The notes below the pieces were generated by a model. That model saw only the letters and a list, made by a program, of their open reading frames with translations, was not told the DNA's origin and ran no database searches. From assembly GCF_018614055.1 (NCBI RefSeq), contig NZ_JAGGPB010000025.1:1-64000 (forward strand): a stretch of DNA of 64,000 nt, read 5' to 3'. This stretch comes from Streptomyces sp. ISL-98. GTDB taxonomy: Bacteria > Actinomycetota > Actinomycetes > Streptomycetales > Streptomycetaceae. The translations under genes and the position numbers were made by a program. The first letter of the stretch is position 1; each line of letters starts with the position of its first letter. Shown here one piece after another: positions 41,403 to 49,594 of the stretch.

Positions 41403-43100
41403 TCAATGACCAGGCGGTTGGCTCCTGTTGTCCGCGTGCTGTGGCCATGCCTTCCGTCTGTGTGCGGTTGCGCTCAGCGCACCGCGTTGTGCGCTGTTCG
41501 TTGCGGAACGGTGCATGCGCCGCATGGACGTATCGGCCGTACGGCTTCCGTACATCGGCTTCTCGCCTGCTGGTGTGGCTGCGGACGACAGATATACGCG
41601 CAGGCCGGTTCCGTGTCCCAGGTCCGGGAGCCGGTGAACACGCCATCGGCGCGCGTACGACGGGATGCCGCCCTTGTCGGAGACCAGGACTGCCACCGGC
41701 AGACGCTTGCCCATGGCGGTGAGGCCCTGAGGTGTGATGCTGACGTCGTGCCCCGAGGGCTGACGCGAGGCGCACCCGGCGCGAAACGCCACCCGGATCG
41801 CATCCTCGCCGCTGACCACACAGGGCGGGCGGACACCCTGCGCGTGCAGCTCGGCGGCGACGCGGCCGAGGGCGACGCTGTTGCGGCGTACCCGGTCCGC
41901 CACCGAGTCGAGCACCTGGTATTGCACCGCGAGGTGCGCGGTGACCGCCACCGTGACCAGGACGACAGGCGTCCGGCGCCCCCGCGGCCGGGTGCGGCGG
42001 GCCACCCGGACAAGGCACTGAGCGACGGGCAGGGCCAGCAGGGCGTATGCGGGCAGCAGGAAGCGCGGAGCGGCGTAGCCGACGGCGAACAGGTAGGGCG
42101 CGGCCAGCGCCAGTCCGCTCACGGTTGCCAGGATGACCGGGGTGCGGTGGCGAGTACGGGCCGCAGCCCACACGCCGACCGCCACGAACAAGGGCAGTGT
42201 GAGGAACCAGACGGCGGAGAGCGGGTACCGCCAGGGCACGTCGCAGGGGCGGCACAGCGTCCGCCCGCCGAGCGCTCGCACATGGTCGTCGACGGCGAAG
42301 TACCAGCCCAGGTGCCCTTGGATCTCGCTGGACCGCCGCAGCCGCGCGAACGGGCCGCCGTAGTGTGCGTACGCTTCGACGACCCACTGGGCTCCACCGA
42401 GCACCAGCCCCGCAGCGAGCACGGTCACCACGACCAGTGGCCGGCGGCATGCCGACCGCATGAGCAGCGCCGCCACCGCGAGCGGCAGGACCAGCCACAC
42501 CGCGTCGGACGGACGCATCACAGCGGCGAGCGCCACCCCGGCGCCCATGCCTGGCAGCGCCCACCGGTCTCCGGGGTCCCGGGCGCCGCGCAGGAAGCAG
42601 CCGACCGCGGCGAGTGCACCGTAGGCGACCCACAGGTTGGGCATCGCCTGCGGGCCGTAGAACATCGTGACCCACAGGGTCGCGAACAGCGCCCCGGCGA
42701 TCGCTAGCACGGGAACGGGCAGCAGTCGCCGCCACACCCATAGCCCGAGGAACAGGCCGCAGCCCGACAGCAACGCCAGATAGATGCGGAGCGCCTCCAC
42801 GGAGGTGGTCAGCGCCGCGACGGGCGCCACCAGGAAACTGATGCCCCGCGCTCGGGGCGCGCTGAAGAACGCCGCCGGGGCCTGCGGGCTGACCTGGCTG
42901 ACGTACACCGTCTCGTCCCAGCCGAGCCCGAGGCCGGGCACGACCAGGACGAGCTGCGCGAGTGTGAAGGCGGTGGCGACGGCCGCCAGCCAGGGCAGCG
43001 GGCGCGCGGCCGCCCCGGCGCCGGGCGGGTGACCGTCCTCGCGTCGCGTCCCGAGCGGGACGCCGTCCGCCGAACCTGCGATCAAACGCACATTCTGCAT
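41403..43100 (-). CDS. GT39-like membrane glycosyltransferase (dolichyl-phosphate mannosyltransferase fold)
   Basis: A 565-residue integral membrane protein with about ten helices. The first extracellular loop contains GLGLGWDETVYVSQ, the acidic D/E pair expected at the catalytic site of GT39/ArnT-like (GT-C) lipid-linked sugar transferases. Further on are GPQAMPNLWVAYGALAAVGC, VMRPSDAVWLVLPLAVAAL and FAVGYAAPRFLLPAYALLAL. A soluble C-terminal part follows (VVSGEDAIRVAFRAGC, VAVLVSDKGGIPSYARRW). It likely transfers a sugar from a polyprenyl phosphate to an exported acceptor. ATG 43100 (MQNVRLIAGSADG) is chosen because the first helix follows; the frame continues upstream without conservation. 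The last 50 residues are irregular and may be a run-on past an ancestral stop. Confidence 0.8.
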   Translation of the reverse strand: MQNVRLIAGSADGVPLGTRREDGHPPGAGAAARPLPWLAAVATAFTLAQLVLVVPGLGLGWDETVYVSQVSPQAPAAFFSAPRARGISFLVAPVAALTTSVEALRIYLALLSGCGLFLGLWVWRRLLPVPVLAIAGALFATLWVTMFYGPQAMPNLWVAYGALAAVGCFLRGARDPGDRWALPGMGAGVALAAVMRPSDAVWLVLPLAVAALLMRSACRRPLVVVTVLAAGLVLGGAQWVVEAYAHYGGPFARLRRSSEIQGHLGWYFAVDDHVRALGGRTLCRPCDVPWRYPLSAVWFLTLPLFVAVGVWAAARTRHRTPVILATVSGLALAAPYLFAVGYAAPRFLLPAYALLALPVAQCLVRVARRTRPRGRRTPVVLVTVAVTAHLAVQYQVLDSVADRVRRNSVALGRVAAELHAQGVRPPCVVSGEDAIRVAFRAGCASRQPSGHDVSITPQGLTAMGKRLPVAVLVSDKGGIPSYARRWRVHRLPDLGHGTGLRVYLSSAATPAGEKPMYGSRTADTSMRRMHRSATNSAQRGALSATAHRRKAWPQHADNRSQPPGH

Positions 43101-43292
43101 GGCTTCGGCCTCACATGGCGGTACGACGGTGGCGGTCCCTCCGCCCCGCCCCCTCCACGCTGCGCGATGACTGCGCCACGCGCATCGGGCAGGCACGGCA
43201 ATCGGCGCAGCGGCCGGTCCCGAACGAGTGAGACGACGGCGCCCGCGCGCTTGAACCGCATCCTGCTTGGCGAATTGGCCATTGGGGTGGCC

Positions 43293-44341
43293 ATGGAGAC
43301 TGGGCGGTGGGGACGGATTGCGCCGGATGGTCTGGACGACCAGTACCCCGCCGCCCTGGCCGCCACCGTCGGCCGCGACGGGCGCACCCACAACTACACC
43401 GCCGGCGTCGCGGACCTGAAGACCGAGGCGAAGGTGCCGGTCGACGGGCAGGTACGGGCGGGCAGCAACACCAAGGCGTTCACCGCCGCTGTCGTCCTGC
43501 AGCTGGTCGGCGAAGGCAAGGTCACCCTCGACGCCCCCATCGAGGAGTACCTGCCGAACCTGGTGCGCGGCGAAGGCATCGACGGCCGCAACATCACGGT
43601 ACGCCAGCTGCTGCAGCACACCAGCGGACTGCCCGACTACGTCCCGTTCGTCGGCGACCTCACCGGCGAGGACCGCCACACCTACGTCCAGCCCCGCGCC
43701 CTCCTCGACCTGGGGCTCTCCCACAGGGCACTCTTCGCTCCCGGGACCAGCTGGGCGTACAGCAACACCAACTACATCCTGGCCGGCCTGCTCATCGAGA
43801 AGGTCACCGGCCGCCCGCTCGCCGAGCAGATCACCCACCGCGTCATCCAGCGCATCGGACTGCGCCACACCTACTTCCCCGGCGTGGGCGACGAGCGCAT
43901 CCGGGAAGCTCACCCCGAGGGCTACTTCGCGGCGAAGCACGGGGCGCCGCTGGAGAACATCACGAAGATGGACCCCTCCTGGACTTGGGCCGCCGGACAG
44001 GTCATCTCCACCCCGAGCGACCTGAACCGCTTCTTCACCGCCCTGTTCGACAGCAAGCTCCTCAAGCCCGCCCAGCTCGCCCAGTTGCGTACCACCGTCA
44101 AGGTCCCGGCCGCTGCCGGCTGGTGGGAGGGGGCCCGGTACGGGCTGGGTGTGGTCAGCACGCCGCTCAGCTGTGGCGGCCTGACGTGGGGCCACGGCGG
44201 TGACATCCCCGGCTACCAGACGCGCACCGGGGTCACCGACGACGGCCGTGCCATCACCATCGCCGTCACCGCCGACGGACCCACCGTCCGGCAGGCCCCG
44301 CCGATGTGCTGGCTCTCCTCGACACCACCCTGTGCAACTAG
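43293..44341 (+). pseudogene. Serine beta-lactamase/D-Ala-D-Ala carboxypeptidase-like gene, damaged at both ends
   Basis: The frame encodes a class-C beta-lactamase-fold serine hydrolase: the nucleophile motif is GSNTKAFTAAVVLQ (SxxK), the tyrosine motif is WAYSNTNYILAG (YxN), and WGHGGDIPGYQTRTG is the third motif. Two defects are seen. The N-terminus lacks the export signal these secreted enzymes need: the conserved body begins at DDQYPAALAATVGRDGR after a short odd leader. Near 44292-44300 the frame slips, after which the natural end VLALLDTTLCN reads in another frame and stops at TAG 44339-44341. The uninterrupted frame would instead run on to 44462. All three active-site motifs remain, so it decayed recently, or the slips are sequencing errors. 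Confidence 0.75.
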
Positions 44342-44471
44342 TGATGGCCGGCGCTCCTGCATGACAGTGCTTCCCCGGGCAACTGAGCAACCGTACGGAA
44401 GACGTTCTGTTGCTGTTGGTGATGAACCGTCCGACGAGGCGGGTGCAACAGGGCAGGGGTAGCGTTCCGGC

Positions 44472-44858
44472 ATGACGTCAGCGACGCCGCCCCGGTTTCC
44501 GCCGTATCCGATCCGTCGCGTGTTCGTGCGGCATGCGAGGCAGAACTGCGCGCCGCACTTCGCGGAGATCGAGGTGGATTTCGAGCCCGCGGCCGAGGGC
44601 TTCTCCTTCGAGGTGGCCGAGGGGCTGACGGTCGAGTACGAACCTTCCGGCGATCTGCCGCGCTTCTTCGCGGCGGTCGCCGCGGGGATCAAGGAGCAGT
44701 TGGCCCTGCCCGAGCACGGCTTCGTGACCGCCACCCGGGTGGTGCTGCGGCATGCCCGCGCCGAGACGTTCGGCTCCCACGAGCTGGCGTTCAAAATCGC
44801 GGGCTATCTCGCCGCCCGTAAGGCTATTGCCACGGCCGATCCCAGGTCGCAGGTCTGA
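44472..44858 (+). CDS. Stand-alone EF-G domain IV-like small protein
   Basis: A 128-residue protein whose second half follows the pattern of domain IV of translation factor EF-G. Residues about 48-120 contain FSFEVAEGLTVEYEPSGDLP, RFFAAVAAGIKEQLALPEHG, FVTATRVVLRHARAETFGSH and ELAFKIAGYLAAR. Compare EF-G domain IV: PKEYIPAVEKGIREA, then YPVVDVKVTLYDG and SSEMAFKIAG. The GTPase and other EF-G domains are absent. Domain IV is the part of EF-G that reaches into the decoding site of the ribosome. A ribosome-related role is therefore possible but is inference. ATG 44472 is preceded by no strong ribosome-binding site. It is 130 bases downstream of the beta-lactamase-like remnant. Confidence 0.7.
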   Translation: MTSATPPRFPPYPIRRVFVRHARQNCAPHFAEIEVDFEPAAEGFSFEVAEGLTVEYEPSGDLPRFFAAVAAGIKEQLALPEHGFVTATRVVLRHARAETFGSHELAFKIAGYLAARKAIATADPRSQV

Positions 44859-44885
44859 CATCGCCCCGGAACCCACCAGCCACCT

Positions 44886-44912
44886 CCATCCGATCCATCC
44901 GATCCATCCGAT
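44886..44912 (+). repeat. Three 9-base tandem repeats
   Basis: CCATCCGAT occurs three times in a row between the EF-G-like gene and the aminotransferase stop. It lies in non-coding sequence and could vary in copy number. Confidence 0.8.
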
Positions 44913-44940
44913 GCGGGCAGGTCCCAGCTTGCCGAACTCG

Positions 44941-46329
44941 TCACGCCCCGCTGACGAGGCGGTCCACCGCTGCGGTTCCCGAGGTGTAGCCCCTCGCCAT
45001 CGCCCCTGGCAGCGCGGTATTCGGAGGCCGGCCCTGTGCCGGTACCGGGCCGAGGCCGTGAGGGGAAACCGTCTGCTGAGTGTCCCGAGCGAGCATCGCT
45101 GCGGGGGCATGCTGCAGTTGCTCCGGGGGAAGCGACTGCGGCGCCGACATGGGTACCTGTGCGAACCTCTGTGGTCGTGGCGTCCATGCCGCCTCGGGTG
45201 CCTGCAGAAGCTGCCCGTACAGAACCTGCTCCAGTGCCGAGATCAGCCGGGACACATCCTGCTGAGGGCGCACCACAAGCCGTAGGAAACGGCTGGAACT
45301 GCCGACCTTGTTGGCGCAGTCACGCACCAACACTCCCTGCTCGGAGAGCAGTCGGTCGCGCAGAACCGTCCCGTCCGCACCTGCCGGCAGCCGTACGTAG
45401 ACGAAGTTGCCCTGTGAGGGATAGACGGTCAGGCCCGGGAGTTGGGAGAGGCGCCAGGTCATCTCCTCCCGGTCGCGGCGCGAGCGCTGAATGCTTTCCG
45501 TGTACTCCTGGCGGTGCCCCTTGAGCATGAACACCACTGTCTCTGCGAAGGAGTTGAGGTTCCACTTCGGGAGAGCAGCGCGCACCTTCCCCGCGAGCCC
45601 GGGGTTCGACACCAGGTAGCCGAAGCGCACACCGTGCAGTCCGAAGTTCTTTCCGAGACTGCGCAGCACGATCACATTCGTCCGCAGCACCGCCTCGGCG
45701 GCAACGCTCGGTTCGGGTTCGGCGTCGGCGAACTCCAGGAAGGATTCGTCTACGACCACCAGATCCAGGTCCTGGAGTGCGTCGAGGAGCGCGAGGACCT
45801 GCTGCTTGGGCAGGAATCCGCCATCGGGGTTGTTCGGGTTGCAGATGACAGCCGCGCGGGAACCCCGCGTTCGGATGAACCGTACGAACGATTCCGTATC
45901 CAGGCCGAAGCCGTGCGCTTCCGGCAGCAGGAGCATGTCGACCCGCTTGCCGGTTTCCATCGGCTGGTCGGTCCACCGGCCGAAAGTGGGGACAGGCACG
46001 GCCAGCGACTCGTGGACGAGCAAGTGGTCGATCCAGGTGATGAGTTCTGTGGAACCGTTCCCCATCGCGACGGTCTGCGGGTTGAGTCCGAGCACCTGGC
46101 ACAACTCGGCGGTGATGGTGTCCGCACTGCTCGGGTAGTAGGTCAGAATCTCGCGGAGCCGGCTGCCGAGTTCGTCGAACATCGCGGGGGTGGGGAAGTA
46201 CGGGTTGCAGGGAATGCAGAAGTCGGTGATCTCACCTGCCGCGCCGGCCCCTTCCCGGTTCAGGGTGAAGTACGAGGGGCTGTGCGCGGTGGACGCACGG
46301 AAGAGTGCGGTGACATTGCTGCCGGCCAT
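44941..46329 (-). CDS. Class I/II PLP aminotransferase (histidinol-phosphate aminotransferase-like) with a long Pro/Gln-rich tail
   Basis: A 462-residue pyridoxal-phosphate enzyme. Fold motifs are CIPCNPYFPTPAMFDEL, MGNGSTELITWIDHLL, AAVICNPNNPDGGFLPKQQV with the PLP-contacting asparagine, LVVVDESFLEFADAE with the PLP-N1 aspartate, and SLGKNFGLHGVRFGYLV with the Schiff-base lysine. It most resembles histidinol-phosphate aminotransferases and threonine-phosphate decarboxylases (CobD/CobC type). After about residue 380 it carries an 80-residue low-complexity tail rich in Pro, Gln and Ala (PMSAPQSLPPEQLQHAPAAM), absent from the classic enzymes. ATG 46329 has GGGAGG 9 bases upstream and is preferred over the codon 11 residues earlier. 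No histidine or cobalamin genes are nearby, so the substrate is open. Confidence 0.87.
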   Translation of the reverse strand: MAGSNVTALFRASTAHSPSYFTLNREGAGAAGEITDFCIPCNPYFPTPAMFDELGSRLREILTYYPSSADTITAELCQVLGLNPQTVAMGNGSTELITWIDHLLVHESLAVPVPTFGRWTDQPMETGKRVDMLLLPEAHGFGLDTESFVRFIRTRGSRAAVICNPNNPDGGFLPKQQVLALLDALQDLDLVVVDESFLEFADAEPEPSVAAEAVLRTNVIVLRSLGKNFGLHGVRFGYLVSNPGLAGKVRAALPKWNLNSFAETVVFMLKGHRQEYTESIQRSRRDREEMTWRLSQLPGLTVYPSQGNFVYVRLPAGADGTVLRDRLLSEQGVLVRDCANKVGSSSRFLRLVVRPQQDVSRLISALEQVLYGQLLQAPEAAWTPRPQRFAQVPMSAPQSLPPEQLQHAPAAMLARDTQQTVSPHGLGPVPAQGRPPNTALPGAMARGYTSGTAAVDRLVSGA

Positions 46330-46524
46330 GAACTGCCTCCCTGCCTGCGAAGGCCCGTCCATTTACGAAGGGCCGCCCCGGTATACGGACGGCGGTGAGG
46401 CGGCGTTCAGTAACCGCCCAGTGTGAGTGAACAGGGCCTCATGACGACTCGTATGTAGAGGAGGCCGCCTCCCGCGGCTCCCGACGTTGGTGACGTCGTG
46501 TCGGAACGGCTTTGAGGGTGACTG

Positions 46525-47853
46525 ATGAGGCACGCACGACGCAGACTGCAGAGGCTGGCACGGCTGGCAGCCGTCGGCGGAGCGCTCTCCGGCGGTCTGA
46601 TGATGACCACCGCGATGGCGAACGAGCCATCAGCTGGAGGAGCGGACAGCGGTGTCACCCTTCAGCCCGCCGAGTTGGGCGCGAGTCTCGTTGCACGGCT
46701 CGGCACATCCCGTACCGCCGGTAGCTGGATCGGCCCCGACGGGCGCCCGGTCGTGGCAGTGACCGATACGGAAGCAGCGGCCGAGGTCGGGCAGGCGGGA
46801 GCACGCGCCAAACTTGTCCGCCACAGCATGCACCGGCTCCGCTCGGCCACGGATGCTCTGCGCGCTGCACCCCGGGTGCCCGGCACCGCATGGGTGGTGG
46901 ACTACGCGTCCAACGAGGTCGTCGTGCATGCCGACAGCACCGTCTCGGCCGGGGACTGGTCACGCATGACCGGCCTCGCCGATCAGATCGGCAGCTTCGT
47001 ACACATGCAACGGACCACGGGGTCCTTCACCACCAGGGTCAGTGGTGGCGCCCCGGTCTTCGCCGACGGCGGGCGCTGCTCCGCAGGATTCAATGTCACC
47101 GACGGCCGGGACAACTTCATTCTGACGGCGGGGCATTGCGGTCCGCTCGGCACCGCCTGGTTCCAGGACGCGCAGGGCGCCGGGCGGGTCGGTACCACAA
47201 CGGCCAGTACGTTCCCCGGCAGCGACTTCTCCCTCGTCAAGTACGAGAACGGCGACGCCTCCAGTGGCAGGAGCGTAGTGGGGATCGGTGGTGGCCGGGA
47301 GGTACGGATCACCGCGGCCGCCGATCCGTTCGTCGGCCAACAGGTCTTCCGCAGTGGCAGTACCACCGGGGTGCATTCAGGCCGGGTGACCGCGTTGAAC
47401 GCGACGGTGAACTTTCCCGAGGGCACGGTGACGGGACTGATCGAAACGACGGTCTGCGCCGAGCCTGGCGACAGCGGTGGCCCGCTGTTCGCTCAGGGGT
47501 TGGCGCTCGGCGTGACCTCGGGCGGCAACGGCGATTGCACCACCGGTGGTCTCACTTACTTCCAGCCGACGACCACGGCGATGGCAGCCCTCGGGGTGAG
47601 CGTGGCCGGCGCCACCACAGCGGCCGAAGAGGGTAGTGGCGCAGCCGCCTCGCCACCGGCTGCCGCCGGAACCTCCATACCGGGGGCGGTAGAAGGTGTG
47701 ACGCTGCCTACCGGAAGTGTCAGCCTGCGGACTCTCATGCCGGGGCTGCTGGTTGTCGCTGTAAGTCTCCTCGGTCTGATGGCCACCCGTTGGATCCGGT
47801 CAGCTCATGACCGCAGAAGCTATCGCAGGCAGTACTCCCAAGTCTGGGGCTGA
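46525..47853 (+). CDS. Membrane-anchored S1 serine protease (streptogrisin/alpha-lytic type)
   Basis: A 442-residue exported protease. It has an Arg-rich signal peptide (RHARRRLQRLARLAAVGGAL, cleavage near AMA-NE) and an alpha-lytic-type pro-domain (about 40-170; VVDYASNEVVVHADSTV). The catalytic domain has the triad His in FILTAGHCGPLG, Asp in FPGSDFSLVKYE and Ser in CAEPGDSGGPLFAQG. A Ser/Ala/Pro-rich linker leads to a C-terminal membrane anchor (LLVVAVSLLGLMATRWI) with a basic tail. The anchor distinguishes it from secreted streptogrisins and keeps it at the cell surface. The pro-domain implies self-cleavage. ATG 46525 is clear. It is divergent from the aminotransferase. Confidence 0.9.
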   Translation: MRHARRRLQRLARLAAVGGALSGGLMMTTAMANEPSAGGADSGVTLQPAELGASLVARLGTSRTAGSWIGPDGRPVVAVTDTEAAAEVGQAGARAKLVRHSMHRLRSATDALRAAPRVPGTAWVVDYASNEVVVHADSTVSAGDWSRMTGLADQIGSFVHMQRTTGSFTTRVSGGAPVFADGGRCSAGFNVTDGRDNFILTAGHCGPLGTAWFQDAQGAGRVGTTTASTFPGSDFSLVKYENGDASSGRSVVGIGGGREVRITAAADPFVGQQVFRSGSTTGVHSGRVTALNATVNFPEGTVTGLIETTVCAEPGDSGGPLFAQGLALGVTSGGNGDCTTGGLTYFQPTTTAMAALGVSVAGATTAAEEGSGAAASPPAAAGTSIPGAVEGVTLPTGSVSLRTLMPGLLVVAVSLLGLMATRWIRSAHDRRSYRRQYSQVWG

Positions 47854-48022
47854 AGCCGGACGGCGGTGACAGGCCACGGTGTCAGTGCCGGGGCCACCAT
47901 GCCAGGGTCGAGCGGACCGCTTTCAGGATCGCAGTGTCATTCCTCGATGCCTACGGCGGTCCGCGCTCCGCTTCCCTGGCACCGTGGCCCCGGTGCGACC
48001 CCATCCCCCTGTCCACAGTGTC
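47854..48022. other. Convergent intergenic stretch
   Basis: About 170 bases between the convergent protease and NicO-type transporter genes, with no gene and no obvious hairpin beyond short GC-rich pairs. Confidence 0.3.
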
Positions 48023-49594
48023 TCAACTGAGCGCTGTCGCAGCCCCTCTGAGCAACAACCCACACCCCAGCATCAAGACGACGGCGGCCGTGCCGAGCGG
48101 GGCCGCGCGCTGGGCACGCGAAATGACCCGGCCTCGCGGCCGACGCATCAGCCTGCGTGTTGTGGTTTCCCTCAACCGCACTGCCGCGAACCCGGCCCCC
48201 GCCAGTGTGAGCGCGAGCCCGGCTCCGTACGCCAGGACCAGCAGAAACCCGAACCAGGCCTGGCCGAGCGCAGCCGCCCCCACCAGGACGACGACGGCGG
48301 ACGGGCTCGGGACCAGCCCGCCTGCAAAGCCGAGGAGGATGACGCCGCGCAGGCCGGGAGCGGGAGGGACATGGGAGTGTGAGTGTCCGTGGTCCTCGCC
48401 GTGGGTGTGAGTACTCGCCGGGCCGTGCTCATGACGGTGGTCCGCGAGCGTCCGGTCGTGCTCATGGGCATGCCCGTGCGTATGGCCATGGCTGTGGCTG
48501 TGCCCGTGGGGGCTATGACGCTGTCGCCACGCCTTCCGGAGCAGCAGAGCGCCCGCGCCCGCGACCAACGTGCCGCTCGCAACGCCCAGCCAGGAGACGA
48601 CGGTGGGTGCGGCCGCCGATCCCGCGGTGATCAGGGCACCCAGCGCGAAGACGCCCAGGGTGTGGGTCATGGTCACCGAAATTCCGAGGGCCAGCACGTC
48701 ACGCAGAGAACTTCGGCCGCCCGCCGTGGCGGCGGCCGCCATCATCGTCTTGCCGTGCCCCGGGGCGAGCGCGTGGAGCGCACCCAGCAGCAGAGATGCG
48801 CCGAGCGCGAGTGCCGCGAAGCCTGCGGTCAGTTCGTGCCGGGCCACCAGCCCGGTCAGCGTCTGGGCCCAGCGGTCCGCCCCGCGCGGCAGCACGCCGG
48901 CTGTCGGGGAACTGCTCTGCTCCTCCTGACTCCCGGCGCGTGCCGGCCCGCCGGGACGGGCAGTGAAGGCGGCCGACCGCACTTCGGGCGGCGTGGAGAG
49001 CGCATCGTCGGGGTACGCGGTCAGCCGCCGAGAGACGGAGTCCCCCGGCACGTCCGACCCCGAGAGCGCCATCCGGTCGCCGCGCGCGATGATCTCCCGC
49101 CACCCCGCTCCGGTCGTGACACCCGCCGGCCGGTACGCCAGTCGCATTCGCTCGGCACGCGGCAGCGGCGCAGTCAGCTCGCAGGTTACGCGCAGTGTCT
49201 GCAACCCGGCCTGCCCGGGACGTACTTGCGCCTTCGCGCTTCCCGCCGAGAGGGAGGCGGTCTTCCCACGCTGTGACGCCCCGCGAGCGACCACGAGCTG
49301 AGCGCCCTGTGCCGCGGCGTCGCACCGCGTCCGGGCCCATGCCGACAGTTCGGCCGACGCCAGACGGTCGTCTCCGTCGGTGTCGATACGGTTCTGTTCC
49401 TGAGCGGCCGGAATCTCCGCCAGGTCCTCGACATGGTCCACGTTCAGCTTCCCCGGAGCGACGACAAGACCGTCGTACTGATTGACGGTGAAGTTCCCCA
49501 GCGGATGTGCCTGCGCCGCCTGGGCGAGAAGCAGCGCCAAGGCCGCTCCGGCCACCAGTGTGGCGAGAGCGGAAGCGGTGGTACGGCGCCTCAT
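48023..49594 (-). CDS. NicO-type nickel/cobalt transporter with a histidine-rich loop
   Basis: A 523-residue membrane protein. A signal peptide (ATLVAGAALALLLAQAAQA) precedes a soluble exported domain of about 170 residues that starts HPLGNFTVNQYDGLVVAPGK, then a RcnA/NicO-like helical domain (ALHALAPGHGKTMMAAAATA, GISVTMTHTLGVFALGALIT). The metal-binding HxxxxGH-like motif is in ALAPGHG, with histidines in MTHT. A long cytoplasmic or exported loop is exceptionally rich in His (HGHSHSHGHTHGHAHEHD and DHRHEHGPASTHTHGEDHGH), a metal store or sensor. The end continues GLVPSPSAVVVLVGAAALGQ. Its ATG overlaps the stop of the TPR gene, so it is the last gene of the DUF4331-TPR-NicO operon. Ni2+ or Co2+ is inferred from the family. 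Confidence 0.88.
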   Translation of the reverse strand: MRRRTTASALATLVAGAALALLLAQAAQAHPLGNFTVNQYDGLVVAPGKLNVDHVEDLAEIPAAQEQNRIDTDGDDRLASAELSAWARTRCDAAAQGAQLVVARGASQRGKTASLSAGSAKAQVRPGQAGLQTLRVTCELTAPLPRAERMRLAYRPAGVTTGAGWREIIARGDRMALSGSDVPGDSVSRRLTAYPDDALSTPPEVRSAAFTARPGGPARAGSQEEQSSSPTAGVLPRGADRWAQTLTGLVARHELTAGFAALALGASLLLGALHALAPGHGKTMMAAAATAGGRSSLRDVLALGISVTMTHTLGVFALGALITAGSAAAPTVVSWLGVASGTLVAGAGALLLRKAWRQRHSPHGHSHSHGHTHGHAHEHDRTLADHRHEHGPASTHTHGEDHGHSHSHVPPAPGLRGVILLGFAGGLVPSPSAVVVLVGAAALGQAWFGFLLVLAYGAGLALTLAGAGFAAVRLRETTTRRLMRRPRGRVISRAQRAAPLGTAAVVLMLGCGLLLRGAATALS

